Positions 43,921-56,386 of a DNA stretch of 64,000 nt are shown here, one piece after another (position 1 is the stretch's first letter; each line of letters opens with the position of its first letter). The notes below the pieces were generated by a model that did no database searches, was not told the origin of the DNA, and saw only the letters and a program-made list of their open reading frames with translations. This DNA is from Artemisia argyi (Eukaryota; Streptophyta; Magnoliopsida; Asterales; Asteraceae), in NCBI GenBank assembly GCA_030686995.1, contig CM060692.1, positions 124,305,296 to 124,369,295 of the forward strand, read 5' to 3'. A program made the translations under genes and the position numbers.

Positions 43921-45889
43921 TGTAACAATTCGCAATTTCAGGTTAATTACTATTCCCAGAAAATTTCACTATTCACTTTTACTATTCATTTTTCCTGAAA
44001 TTTTCCCGAAATTTGATTTTTGTTTCTTGGCCTCGAGTGATAAATCATTCCCATAGCAAATTAAAAGTTTGACACTCATCAGATCATTTTCGTGAAAGTT
44101 AATAAGGAATTACACGTTTTAGGGTAAAACGTCATTCAAAAATTCTGCGCACAACGAAACTCGACCGCGTTAAGTGACCCCGCATCAGAAAAATATTTAG
44201 TACACTCATGATTAATTTGAGAATTAATCATGACTAAGAAAAATATGACCAAATAAACCTCGGCCGTGAGAAACAGGAAGTTTCGTTTTTAAGCACTTTT
44301 ACTTAGCCGTAACCTTAGCCTATACCTGCACCGCGTTTCTAAGACAATTTGAGTTTTCAAATTTTTGGAATAAGTCAACATATTTTTCCCTCCTCCTTTG
44401 ACCAAAAATCATTCGTTGATTTTATAAATCATTCCTTGATTTTTAGGCTTACGGTTTTAAGTTTAAAGACATTAAATACCAACCGACACTAGACTGAGCC
44501 CAGCCTAGACATTATAGGTCATTTTAAGTCATTAGTATCCTATTAGAAAAGTTACATTTTACTTTTCTCAATTTTACGCAACTTTCGTACGTTTTACGTA
44601 TTACCCGTTTTAGACCCGTGTTTCCAGTTTTAGCAGGGTTTCAGCAACCAAATAGAACCTACCACTCATTTTATACTTTATTATGGAGTATATTGATAAG
44701 TTTTAACATATTTATAAGTTTCATTTTTTTAGGATACCCGGTTTTACGTTTCGTGGCTTAACAACTTACGGTTAGCAATTTACGGAGTCAAAACTAGTCA
44801 CATAAGTAGGATAATACCATCAAAAGCCAACACTTCCTCCCCAAGTATTGTGAACCGCCTCTAGGGGGGTGGGGGAAATCAGCCCATGTGGCTTAATCTC
44901 ATGACTCTAGCCCTAGGATTAGAACACATGTTGAACTTGGTCTCCAAGTTTAAGAAAAATATATAATACTTGCACCTCCTCATCCTAGCTTATATAAATA
45001 CTCATTCATGACTTAGAAAACTCATTTTCCTTTCTTTCTTCATCACTAAAAATTCCACCCCATTAATCCCTAGCACCATGATCCTTTGATCTTCAAACTA
45101 CAAGTTACACTACAAAGTTCAAGGTCTTAGTATTCTCTACCTAGTTCTTAAGTTTGTTTGGTGATTCCATGGTTGAGTTAGGAGCTACACAAGGTGATTA
45201 GGGGCTGAAGTTAAATGATTTTCACAAGGTCTATATCAAGGCTAGCAAGGGTTACAAGAGTTATGGTGAAGGGTTTACAAGCATAGGTTTAGTGTCCTAG
45301 TTTCATACATGACTTCCTTTCTTTAGAAAGCCAAAAGTTGTAAGCAAACCCTATTACACTTTCTTGCTTAATATCATTTTCATGCTTATTATGTTTCTTT
45401 CATGCTATATATGGTCTTTGTATTATGTTCATGATGTATAAAAACTAGTAAAACAAGTTATGGAAACTATATATTAACTTATGTTATTTAAACAAGTAAA
45501 CTAGTAACATTCTTGTAGAACCACGACCAAAATAGTATAACTATGATATGAAACACTTACATACTGTTAAAGAGGGTTTTGAAAGGAATACATAGCAATT
45601 TGAATCACCTAAAACGAGTACACGAGTCAAAAGTTATGGCCATAAGAAGTTAGCGAAACCAAAACGCCGAAACTGCCAATACCCTACTGTTTGCATTCTG
45701 ACCTCTTTTAAAGTGGCCCTCCTGGTCCGATTCATCAAAAAGTTAAAACACGAAAGTTGTCGGGAACGCCGTTTTCGTTCAGGAACAAAGAAGCTCGAGC
45801 CCTGAAAACGCTTTTCGAGTGATATTTTTCTTCAAATTCTTAACAGCCCATTTTTAGACCAAAGTTACTATATAATGATTATAATTAGA

Positions 45890-46646
45890 CTAGACGAATA
45901 CCCGTGCATAGCAACGGAATTTTATAGCGACAAATAGTTTATTGATAAAAAAAAGTTTATAGGTTATAAACGAAAAATAATAAAAGTTTGAAGATTTGGG
46001 AATTAAACATAATGTTTTGAAACCGGGTTCGTCTCGGGTGGTTCAATTGGTTGAACCATTTCGGTCGAAAAACGGGTTTGAAGCGTCCCGGGTCAACCCG
46101 GTTTGTGTATTAATTGGTTGTATTTAGTATGGTAGATATGTTTTTAATTGGTTGTACAATGTGAATAAATCATTGTACTTTTAAGTAATGGATAATGTTT
46201 TGAAACCCGGTTGAACCGTTTCGGTCAAAAAATGGGTCGATTTAAACCGGGTCAACTTGCTAGGTTGGGTCGAAAATGGGTCAAATTAAACTGGGTCAAC
46301 CCGCTGAGTTTGAAGCGTCCCGGGTCAACCCGATTTGTGTTTGAATCGGTTGTATTTAAACCGGGTCAACTTGCTAGGTTGGGTCAAAAATGGGTCAAAT
46401 TAAACTGGATCAACCCGCCAGGTTTGAAGCGTCCCGGGTCAACCCGATTTGTGTTTGAATTGGTTGTATTTAATTTGATAGATATGCTTTAATTTGGTTG
46501 TACAGTGTGAATAAATAATTGTACTTTTAAGTATTGGGGGTATTTTAATAAGAGTATTAATTACATTTCACTTTCTCTCTCATTTGACCATTATTGAAAA
46601 CTCAACATTTCAATTTTGACCATTTTTCTATTATAGATAGTATAGA
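45890..46646. mobile_element. Insertion T in the E1 3' LTR, class uncertain
   Basis: The 5' LTR is continuous where the 3' LTR has 757 extra bases. TAGA occurs at both edges (45886-45889 and 46643-46646), so a 4-bp duplication is possible. It starts CTAGACGAATACCCGTGC, a start I recall from many plant non-autonomous elements. It contains a 114-bp tandem duplication (46241-46468) and a more diverged related unit (about 46030-46195), rich in GGGTCAACCCG. No transposase is seen. Class left open. Confidence 0.6.
46241..46468. repeat. 114-bp tandem duplication inside insertion T
   Basis: Unit 1 is 46241-46354 and unit 2 is 46355-46468, starting TTTAAACCGGGTCAACTTGC. They differ at only a few positions. 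Each has the GGGTCAACCCG-type palindromic word. Confidence 0.88.
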
Positions 46647-46952
46647 TGAGACCAAGAGGTCTAATGACCTAAAGCCAAGGTTGAGTCTCAAGACCATGGT
46701 AACAATGACCAAGGTCACGGCAAAGCCACGGCTAAAGACTATATAACTTTTAAAAGATCAAAACTTATATATGTATATGTTATCAAATACTACAATAGTA
46801 GGGAGCCTCATGTGAGGAGTTCATTAATCGAATGGTAACTTTTCAAAATGTCTCATTTAGAGGTCGTTTTCTATAACTTGTACTTTGTATTATGAAGTAG
46901 CACCCCAGTAACACAGTCTTCCGCTGCGATATTTTGGGGGTGTTACATTATC

Positions 46953-47692
46953 TGTTAAGAGCTCAATTGTCTGTTTATTATGGCCAATATTATTTCTGTG
47001 TGGGCGTATGGATGCATCCTAGATCTGTTTCTATTTTCTGCTATCTGTTATCTGTTATCTGTTATCTGTATCTGGTGATTGATGTTGCGTGCATGCACGT
47101 CCTTCACATTTCTGGGAGCTAGCTACTCCACCCATATGAAGACACCCTTCATTATTGTCTGATTATCTGAGAGGTCTCCCTCTATATGATTATGAAGAGA
47201 TATGATTATGATTATGATGAAGGCATGATCATGAAGGCATTATATCTGTTTCTGGGCTCGGGGTTGATGACTAACCCTTACCTTACCTCCATCACTATTT
47301 CATACTTACCTTTGATTTCATTATGTTATTCCCTTTATACCTTATTCAGTATTCATTTCTGTTTCATTATTACTTCGTTGTTATACTGTTCACTGGGCTT
47401 TTTAAGCTCAGCCGCATTTCTTTTCCTGCGGTAGGTTTTAGTAGGAAGCTGGGTTATGAGTGAAGAGTATTTTGGACTTAGAAGACCACACTTCGATAGC
47501 TTTGGATTAGTAGGAGCTTTGGCATTTTCAGACTTAGTGTTCATTATTATTCTCATTTGTAACCTTGTTTTTTTAAATTATTACTTTGTAACCTTTGGAA
47601 TTCTTTTGTATTACTTATGTTGTATGTCGGTATATGCTTTGATATGTCACCGTAACGTAGTGCTTCTACCCTTATCGGGTTAGGCCGTTACA
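46953..47692 (+). mobile_element. 5' LTR of E2, second part
   Basis: 740 bp after the E1 insertion and its duplicated TTATC, ending GGCCGTTACA. It contains a run of TCTGTTATC repeats near 47035-47070. It matches 53900-54649. Confidence 0.88.
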
Positions 47693-50600
47693 ATTATGGT
47701 ATCAGAGCCCAGGCTGCGACTTGTAGTACATTAAACCTTGACCTGTGAAGTTTGGACCATTAAGTTTCCGCTGTAGGCGCTCTTAAGACAACCTTTGAGA
47801 AATTTTCTTTCAGATCTCCCCATAGGAACCTAAGTAATTACCAGCGAGGAATAGGTAGACTAGGACATCTATGTAAGTTGCATTGCTTCCGCATCACTCT
47901 GATTCGTGCCTCTGCCTTTAGATATGCCTTATAAGAACATTTGTTTCAGAAGTTAGAAATTTATGCTTAACCTAAGTTCAGTAACCAAGTAAGTTTGGAA
48001 TACCTCGAGAACTACATTAATACCTTACACCATTTAAGTTTCATTTCTGATTCTAATCTCCACTTCCTATTTGTTTGAATAACAGTTCGATACCCTTCCG
48101 ATCATCCTGAAGATTTTACAACCATAAGGTGTTTAACACATTTTGTTAATTCCTTATTTATGCTCGACATACCATGTGTCATCTAATATTCTTTGACTCT
48201 GCATAATCCATTACTACTCATATGAGAACTCTGATAATTATTAACCACAAATATAAGAAGATTTGTTCCCTCCCTTCGAATGATGAACTTGTTTGTCAAT
48301 CAGTTCCTTTAAAAGGATATGATGTTAATTCTATCTCTGTATGGGTTTGTTAACTGAGCATGATGATGCTGATAATTGATATTCCGTACATCTCAGTTTT
48401 GATAGTTATACGTTGTTCGTATTTCCGATGGTACACACTCTAACTATCGCTTGTGCAGAAGAGTTAACCAAGATTCCCACACCTTGAACTATTCACTTCC
48501 CTATCTCAACACCTTTGATGAATTATGTACTTGACTCTGATATATGAACTATCCATATGTTTTGACGACCGTATTCGTCCTACGAATCCGTTTACTTCTG
48601 ATATGATTAATATTGAGGTCTTTTGGTTACGGATTGACTGGCTCTTCATAAAGCTGCCGTAGACTACCGTATCTGATATGTGACCTTAAGCTATTTGCTT
48701 CATCCTACTATTGTTATGATGGCTTTCTACCACTTGAATCCGTTGAGATTAATTCTGCTATGAAAGTATAAGACTCCGATTTCATTTGATTGACAAGTTT
48801 TTCTTCTGACACCTATTTGGTATCTACCATTGGAAAGCTCTAGCATTGGAAGTATTTTGTCGTACAAAATTTTTCTGATGTTCGCTGATGAACCTCTTGG
48901 TGATTTCCCTCCTACTCGGAAGTAGAAATAACAATGAATAGATCTCAGTTGAAGAAGCGACGGTGCCATAGAAGTTGAGAGATTGAAGAAGCTGACGGAA
49001 GATGATTTTTTTTTGCTTGAGATGTTCCTGTTAGTTTATGAAGAAGGAAGAGAGAAGTATAAGACAGTGTATCGACCATCATGAACTAAACCGTATCACT
49101 ATCCGTAATCATTATTCGTTTCCACGTACCAATGATTGATTTGGTCTACCTTTGAAACACTGTATCTGATTGCATCATATTAGATTTGGAGGACTAAAGA
49201 AGCAACCACAAGAACTCTTAAGAAGTGAGGCAATTCACCAAAAAAAAAAAAAAAAAAAAAAAAGAGATAGAAAAAGCTTTCGTGAAATATTTCAGTTGTA
49301 TTTGTGAAGAAGAAGGAAGGTAACGTGAAGTGTATGTGAAGTTTCCCTAAAATGATTGGTGAAGCTACTTTTGTACTCATTATAATCATTATGAGCCTTA
49401 ATAATGCCAATTGTATTGGCTAATAAGTCAACCCTTCTTATACATCTGATGGAATTTATGTTTTCGAGAATGTTTGGACGAATTGTCATAGTATGACATT
49501 GTGTCGTGTTCAGAGACGAAAGAGGAAGATGTAGATAATTTTCGTATTAAGTTAGAATGACCTTTTGTCTTTGAATAGAAAAATTGGATTGGCATTCAGA
49601 GGTTGTAGTAGACAACGCTACCATGTATCCTATGAAGACAAAGTTTCCACAGGAAGGACCAAGATGGAAAACCATTATCAGAGTTAGGAACCTTAAAGAA
49701 GAGTAGTAGAAGATGTTCGCGATAGGCGTTACCGTGGAAGAGGCATATAAGAAGAAAAGAAAAACAGAGATGGGACTCGATTATACCTCATGCAACACGT
49801 GGAGATTACAGTTCAGGCATCAAGACAATCAGACCGTCGGAGACGAGCTATTCAACTCATAACCTGGAGTCAAAACGGCGGTGTTTACCTTAAAACCTGG
49901 AGCTGTGCTAGAAGACCTGTCAAGGATGCTCAATCTTGCTCCTCTATTCATTTTAGTAGTACTAAGATGAATTGAGAGCAGAAGCAGGTTTGCGGATGGC
50001 GGGATGCATAGTGATCATGTTAGAGATTCATGTTACTATCGCACAATTCCATGAAGAGGTGCCGAAGGCTTGAGGGACCAGACTCAAGTTATAATTTCCT
50101 TTCACCATATGATCAGATGGACAAGTGTAGATAGACTACTCAGACTTGGGAGAGATTTGAATTCATGTAATTGAATGAACGGAGTTTGAGGTAAACGTTT
50201 ATGTTTGGATGAGTTGATTATGTAAAGGATGAAGTTATTGCATTTTTGCTTAACCCACATAAGTTTCTGTTACCGATGAAAAGATCCTTTGAATGATCTA
50301 AGTTCACTGTTAGCAATTCCGTTCTGTGTTCATTCTGCGTGCGTTCGGAAGATGGTTTTGTTATGAGAATTTTGACGAATTTTGGAAGACCTACCGCCTT
50401 GACGACATGTTTCATTTGAAGCTTACTGGATTCCGTTATGTTATTTGTACGTTCTTTTCCCTGATCTCGTTCCGTGAATGATGTTTTGATTCGGACCTAC
50501 CCTAGTAGGTAGAAGGACTGTTTGGTGGTTAAGATAAGATGTTTAGTTCACGACGTGAGATAAAGTATGATCATCATGAGGGCATATTTATATGATGCTA

Positions 50601-51439
50601 GTATTATGACGTCTGGCCAACGTGATGATACTTACATCATATAACGTGCACTTATTGTGATCATAGGATATTTCGAGGAGTGCCTTAGAAGCCTTAGTAT
50701 TTCTGGCATCAGATTGATATTATCTGCGTCTAGTGAGACTTTAGGTTGATTCTACCTATGTGTTTAATCTGCCTTCATTGTCATACGACTTGATACGTTT
50801 GGATATTCGACATGCATTTGATAAACCTTGTACTTCGGATAAGAATCTTAGGTTCAGTTGTAGAGTTTTCTACCATATGATGTTATCAAGCAATCAATTT
50901 CTGTCAGAATGGGTTCGACCTCTTATTACGGAAGAGTACACCTATGTTTGCTACGTGTACGTTTCACATTAGTTGAATCTGTTTCATGATGATCCACTAT
51001 GAGGTAAGATATGAGATTTTGGAATTCTGAGGAAAACCTATATGTATATGAGAATACCTTGGAAAGGTTATACTGAAAGCGAGACTATTTGAGAATGAAG
51101 AGTTAAGTGTATCTATCACCCTCATATTTTCTGCCAATCGATGCAATCTCATCTGATTTACTCGTTCCACATTTCACGGACGACATACCCGTCAAATCCT
51201 ACGTATTCCCTGTATCTTTCCGAGGGAATACAATTATCATCCGTTACGTTTGGTATATTATTCTTCCGATTGAATTTAGTATGGTATTTATTTATGAGGT
51301 AGCCGAAGCTATTTTGACCAACAAAGTAGAGTCATGAGAAATAAGTCATTCACATTTTCGTTCACCGTCCGTTGTGTTTCTGTTTCGTTTTCCCTTCAAT
51401 TTTCGAGAACGAAAATTTCTTTTTTAGAGGGGAAGAAGT
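47693..51439 (+). other. Interior of E2 (3.7 kb), no recognisable protein
   Basis: Starts with the primer site and ends with the purine tract. The longest frames are under 85 codons and none shows Gag, protease, RT, RNase H or integrase motifs on either strand. A 24-base A run sits at 49240-49263. Either an extremely decayed interior or a long-standing non-coding derivative; I favour the latter because the LTRs remain similar. Confidence 0.65.
47697..47708 (+). promoter_or_regulatory. Primer-binding site of E2 (tRNA-iMet type)
   Basis: TGGTATCAGAGC four bases after the LTR end. Confidence 0.9.
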
Positions 51440-54400
51440 TGTAATACCTAAAATTCGTAAACTCTGTAAAATTACCAAATTGCCCCTACAAGTTTAAAAA
51501 TTTATAAAACTATAATTAAAATACCAAATAAAGCCTAAATAAATAAAATAAAGTATCCTATGACCACAAATAATTTTGTTGTCATTTTTATATCATGAAA
51601 ATATGTACAAAAATATTATATGTCACCTAAGGATTATTAAGGGGGCCGAAATTAATTATTTTATGTATATATAATATGAAATAAAAAGAAAATAATTAAG
51701 GATAATTACCAAATAATTAAGGAAACAAATTAAATCTGATTTCTATATCATTATGGGCCCAAAATCTTGGCCAAAAATTACTCCAATCTCCCCAATTATT
51801 TTCTTTAACTGTGTATCAAATAACATACCAAAACTAAACCCTAAAACACTCCAAGAAAAATATATACGCCTCTCCAAATCTTTCTAGTACCTCTAAACAT
51901 TTTTGCCAGCCATCTTGAAGGTTTGTGAATGTGAGAAAAATAGCTTGGTATTCCAGAAGTGGTCAAGTTGATTGTGGTGATTTATTTGGATCGTTATTTT
52001 TTAGCCGAGGGGTATAAATTCATTCTGATCATTCCAATCATCCACAATTGTTCTGGGTATTCTTGTATCACTTCTTATATTATATAACATCATTAAAAAA
52101 TATAGAAATCAGATCATGCATGCTTGTTGGCTCGTTTGGGAATATTTTTTAATGAAACCCTAATTTCGGGTTTAATTGAGAAAGAGGTGAAAATGAATTT
52201 TCTGAAGCACGAAATTATTTTTATAACATGATATTATGATAGTATAACACTGTAAAAATGGAATTCGAATTATTTGAAGCTTAGATGTGGTGTTTCGAAA
52301 TTATTTTGTTATTTATTTAAATCGATAAAAAAAAGAAAGAAAAGGAGAATATGGCAATGTGCTAGGGTTTGGATTTTTGGGTGTTTCTACATGTTAATTA
52401 ATGTCATATGATGGGGTAAAAATTACTAAATGATTTGGTGAAAAATTGGTTTAGGGTTTGTGGAATTAAAATTGGATCAAATGGAATTTTATATAGGTTA
52501 AGGGTCATTTTGAAAATTCTAAAACTTATGGGCTGTTTTTGGAGACTTATAAACTGATGAAAAATCATACAAAAATAGTGCAAGGGCTGTTTGGATAGTT
52601 TTTGTAATTATAAGGACTTAAATGGTAAATAATACATGTTAAGGGTTTAAATTGTAAATTTGGTTAACTTGAAGGATTAAATGGTAATTTACGTAAATTC
52701 AGGGATAAATTGTCTAAATAAATGGGAACTTGTTATATTTTCATAATTAACCTTTAACTTTATTATCATTTCATTATAAACCCTAAATTATGGAAAGTTG
52801 ACATATTAAACCCTAAACTACCATAATAAGCTAATATAAACCCTAATTCCATAAAACATGTATTTTATGACTTAATGCAATTAAAAGATTAATACCTTCT
52901 ATTTTTGGAAACCTGCTATTTATGGAAACTTACTAATTCTGGAAACCTGCTAAAAATAGAAAGTTACTAAGTCTGGAAAGTTACTAATTATAGAACCTGC
53001 TATATATGGAAAGTTACTAAAAATGAAAAGCCGACTAAAATGAGTAATCTGATTTAAGATAAGTTATTAATAATAAGACGATCATGAATTCGTGTAGATT
53101 CGCTGAAGAAGGAGTTTGCTTCCAATCTCTATGTTTTCTGTTGTGTTTGCACTTGCGGTCTAAGGTACAGATATTCTGACCTTTCAGTAAGGTTTCTCAT
53201 GACTCATGATCCGTTTTCTCAATCCCTACTCTGACTTCTGATCTTGGTTCTTCTGATGTCCCTGGTTCATTGATATGATGTTTGGTATGAAAACCTTTGA
53301 AAATATAATTTGATGATATGAGACAAACCATGTGGAAATGATTTCTTTAAACATGATATCAGACTTGTTTAAAAAGGAAATTTAAATAACTCCTCCTAAA
53401 ACCATTTTAGAGAAACACCTTTATGAAAATCATGTTTTTAAATGAAATGAAAAACCTCTAAATCTGTTACCTTATAAAAACTTTCACACTTGTAAACCTT
53501 GAACCATTGATATGAACCTTGCTACCTTTATTCTGATATTTTCCTTTGTTTAGGATTCCCTATGCCATTGCTATGAAACCCCATTTTATTTTCTGAACCT
53601 TTTATGTTATGAACCTTTGCTATCTAAACTTTCTGATTTTGAACCTTCTGATTTGGACCTTTTGATATGACTATATGATATGGACTTCTGATATGATCTG
53701 ATTATGATGACTTATGATCTGTGTCATTTTATGACATTCTGTTGACCTATTCTGTTTGACCTATTCCGTTTGACCTATTCTAGTTTGACACCTGAGCGAA
53801 ATTTATTTCACTAGGCATGGGGGTTCCATGTCCGTGTCAGGGATGCACTCCTGGCATGACTCCAGGGCAGTGGAGTGATGTTCTACCACGTCCCCTTATC
53901 TGTTATCTGTTATGAGCTCAATTGTCTGTTTATTATGGCCAATATTATTTTTGTGGGGGCGTATGGATGCATCCTAGATCTGTTTCTGTTTTCTGTTATC
54001 TGTTATCTGTATCTGGTGATTGATGATGCGTGCATGCACGTCCTTCACATTTCTGGGAGCTAGCTACTCCACCCATATGAGGACACCCCTCATTATTGTC
54101 TGATTATCTGAGAGGTCTCCCCTCTATATGATTATGAAGAGATATGATTATGATTATGATGAAGGCATTATTATGAAGGCATGATCATGAAGGCATTATA
54201 TCTGTTTCTGGGCTCGGGGTTGATGACTAACCCTTACCTTACCTCCATCACTATTTCATACTTACCTTTGATTTCATTATGTTATTTCCTTTATACCTTA
54301 TTCAGTATTCATTTCTGTTTCATTATTACTTCGTTGTTATATCTGTTCACTGGGCTTTTTAAGCTCAGCCGCATTTCTTTTCCTGCGGCAGGTTTTAGTA

Positions 54401-54649
54401 GGAAGTTGGGTTATGAGTGAAGTGTATTTTGGACTTAGAAGACTACACTTCGATAGCTTTGGATTAGTAGGAGCTTTGGCATTTTCAGACTTAGCATTCA
54501 TTATTATTCTCATTTGTAACCTTGTTTTTTTAAATTATTACTTTGTAACCTTTGGAATTCTTTTGTATTACTTATGTCGTATGTCTGTATATGCTTTGAT
54601 ATGTCACCATAAAGCAGTGCTTCAACTCTTATCGGGTTGGGGCGTTACA
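51440..54649 (+). mobile_element. 3' LTR of E2
   Basis: 3210 bp, partner of 37476-47692. It shows what the 5' LTR looked like before E1 landed. Non-coding; the TCTGTTATC repeat run is present near 53900 and 53995. Confidence 0.92.
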
Positions 54650-55391
54650 CATAGTTCATAAGGGGTCTCTTCTTTTTCCTTACAATGTATCTTATTTAAA
54701 AGACAAGTAGCCGTTAGAATGGCTTCCCCCACATGTCCTGGCTTAAACCAGAACTTATCAACATGGCATTAAACATTTCTTTCAAGGTACGGTTCTTCCT
54801 TTCGGAAACACCGTTCTATTGAGGTGAATAAGGAGCAGTGAATTTGTGTCTAATTCCATGTTTGGCACATAAATCAGTAAATGGAGACACGTATTCACCT
54901 CCTCTATCACTTCGTACAACCTTGATTTTCTTACTCAGTTGATTCTCAACTTCGTTTTTGTATAGAATAAACTTGTCTATAGCTTCATGTTTACTTTTCA
55001 ATTAGTAAACATAGCAATACTTTGTACAATCATCAATAAACGTGATAAAGTACTTATTGCCACCTTTTGTGGGTAGTGATTTCAAATCACATATGTCAGT
55101 GTGTATCATATCAAGTGGTTCGGTTTTTCGTTCAACCGATTTGAAAGATGCTCTTGTAACTTTGCCTTCAACACAAGTTTCACATTTGTATTTCGAATCA
55201 ATATGGAAATTGGGTATGCAATTAAATTTACGACGCATAGAAATAAAATTTACATGTCCAAGACGTTCATGCCACACATTAGAAGACTCAATCAAGTAAG
55301 CAGAGGAATTCATATTATTGATATCATTCTTAACAACCATTACATTGAGCTTAAACATACCATTCAGGGCATATCCCCTACCAACATACAT
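54650..55391 (-). pseudogene. Element C pol, integrase
   Basis: Fragment 55002-55391 has the zinc-binding region Trp-His-Glu-Arg-Leu-Gly-His and Cys-Glu-Thr-Cys, then the core start His-Thr-Asp-Ile-Cys. Fragment 54816-55001 has Arg-Ser-Asp-Arg-Gly-Gly-Glu-Tyr (second catalytic Asp). Stops break it at 55002 and 54816; beyond these the codons for Glu-Arg-Lys-Asn-Arg-Thr can still be seen (about 54790). It is cut at 54650 by E2 and continues at 37475. Confidence 0.75.
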
Positions 55392-55878
55392 TTGATTCTA
55401 AGAAAGAAGAAACTTATCAGACTCGAAAACAAGACAAAAACCAAACTTGTTCAACAGCCAACCAGACATAAGATTCTTGCGAATCTCTGGAACATACAAG
55501 ACATTAGTCAACTTGAGCTCTTTCTCGGATGTCATCTTCAAGATTACATCTCCTTCGCCCTTGATATCAGCAGTTGCAGAGTTGCCCATGTATAACTTAT
55601 CTCCATTGTTAACCGCTCTGAAATAGTGAACATACTCTTATTAGCACACACATGACGGGTAGCCCCAGTATCAACCCACCATTCCCTGTTGTTGGAACCT
55701 ACCAGGTTAAGTTCGGAGATCATGGCTATGACGTCAGACGCCATAGCAATCATGTCCACATTATCGTTCACCATTATAAGCCTGGCGTGTAGTCACCCGC
55801 TTCGGCATCTTACAGTTAGCAACACGATGACCTGGCTGGTCACAGTTGAAACACACTCCTTGGAACTTCTGTTACACA
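55392..55878 (-). pseudogene. Element C gag end (zinc knuckle) and protease
   Basis: Near 55800-55860 the minus strand encodes Cys-Phe-Asn-Cys-x4-His-x4-Cys, the Gag zinc knuckle. Then 55544-55774 encodes the protease start Trp-Trp-Val-Asp-Thr-Gly-Ala, with the active-site Asp present. Fragment 55398-55589 carries [10 protein letters not shown], in another frame. The element is cut at 55878 by D, so the rest of gag and the 5' LTR of C lie beyond the window. Confidence 0.75.
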
Positions 55879-56278
55879 TGTTGATAAAAATAATGCCTAA
55901 AAACGTTATTAACATATATCGATATCTCTATGTTTTGATAATCACAAAACATAAACTCATTGAACTACAAATTATGACGTAAACAAGTATTTAGTAATAA
56001 ATATTCACTTTAGCATCCAAATCACTTAAGGTATGAATAAACAAAGTGTCTAATGCATTTTATGATCAAATGGATTTTTATTTTTACAAACCTTACATTT
56101 TATTAAAGTGGGATAAACATTTTAAACCTATACAAAACATTTTTGTATTTATAAGAAATGTTTTATTCAAAATAAATACTTTCAATTCAAATTTCTACCC
56201 AAAAAATGGCTACACTCTTCAAGAAAAACCTCCCCCACAAAAAGACTGAAAAACTGAAGAAAAAATATTTTTTTATTA

Positions 56279-56352
56279 GGCGGCCCCCTTAATTATACTA
56301 GGCGGCCCCCTTAATTATTAAGGGGACCGCCCCCTAATTAAGGGGACCGCCC
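56279..56352. repeat. Palindromic GGCGGCCCCC/GGGGACCGCC repeats in the D LTR
   Basis: Two GGCGGCCCCCTTAATTA units face GGGGACCGCC units and could fold into a GC-rich hairpin just upstream of the TATA box. The 3' LTR has the same block (about 63328-63378), and a variant lies at 60764-60796 in the interior. Confidence 0.8.
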
Positions 56353-56378
56353 ACGCTCACAAACAATATTTTTTCCCC

Positions 56379-56386
56379 TATAAATA
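56379..56386 (+). promoter_or_regulatory. TATA box of the D 5' LTR
   Basis: TATAAATA about 27 bases after the palindromic block; the matching box in the 3' LTR is at 63407-63414. Transcription should begin roughly 30 bases downstream. Confidence 0.65.

Larger units (their letters stand above)
39922..46947 (+). mobile_element. Element E1: non-autonomous LTR retrotransposon nested in E2
   Basis: 5' LTR 39922-43236 (3315 bp) and 3' LTR 43921-46947 share TGTAACAATTCGC starts and GTGTTACA ends. TTATC at 39917-39921 and 46948-46952 is the target duplication. The primer site TGGTACCAGAGC (43240-43251) differs at one position from the usual iMet site. The interior of 684 bp has no coding content. 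E1 must have moved with proteins supplied in trans. It is the same LTR family as solo LTR S. Confidence 0.92.
43921..46947 (+). mobile_element. 3' LTR of E1, with insertion T and a large deletion
   Basis: 3027 bp as found. Compared with the 5' LTR it carries the 757-bp insertion T (45890-46646) and lacks about 1 kb that in the 5' LTR lies between two TTCATTAA words (about 42123 and 43108). Its (TA)n tract is reduced. TATA box at 44991-45000. Confidence 0.88.
37471..54654 (+). mobile_element. Element E2: LARD-like LTR retrotransposon, itself split by E1
   Basis: LTRs begin TGTAATACCTAAAATTCG (37476 and 51440) and end CGTTACA (47692 and 54649). The 3' LTR is 3210 bp; the 5' LTR is about 3186 bp after removing E1. 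A primer site TGGTATCAGAGC (47697-47708) follows the 5' LTR by four bases, and a purine tract AGAGGGGAAGAAG (51426-51438) precedes the 3' LTR. Flanks CATAG at 37471-37475 and 54650-54654 are the target duplication in the integrase region of element C. The 3.7-kb interior has no recognisable protein, so it is a non-autonomous large retrotransposon derivative. Confidence 0.9.

Noticed and set aside
47186..47683. Plus-strand frames (47186-47434, 47456-47683) with hydrophobic stretches
   Set aside because: They lie at the end of the E2 5' LTR and recur in its 3' LTR (54181-54661) with differences; hydrophobicity comes from T-rich LTR sequence.
49240..49263. 24-base A run as a processed-pseudogene or LINE/SINE tail
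   Set aside because: No target duplication or recognisable body next to it; it sits mid-interior of E2.
55101..55595. 164-codon plus-strand frame
   Set aside because: Antisense shadow of element C integrase and protease coding sequence; no promoter or independent content.
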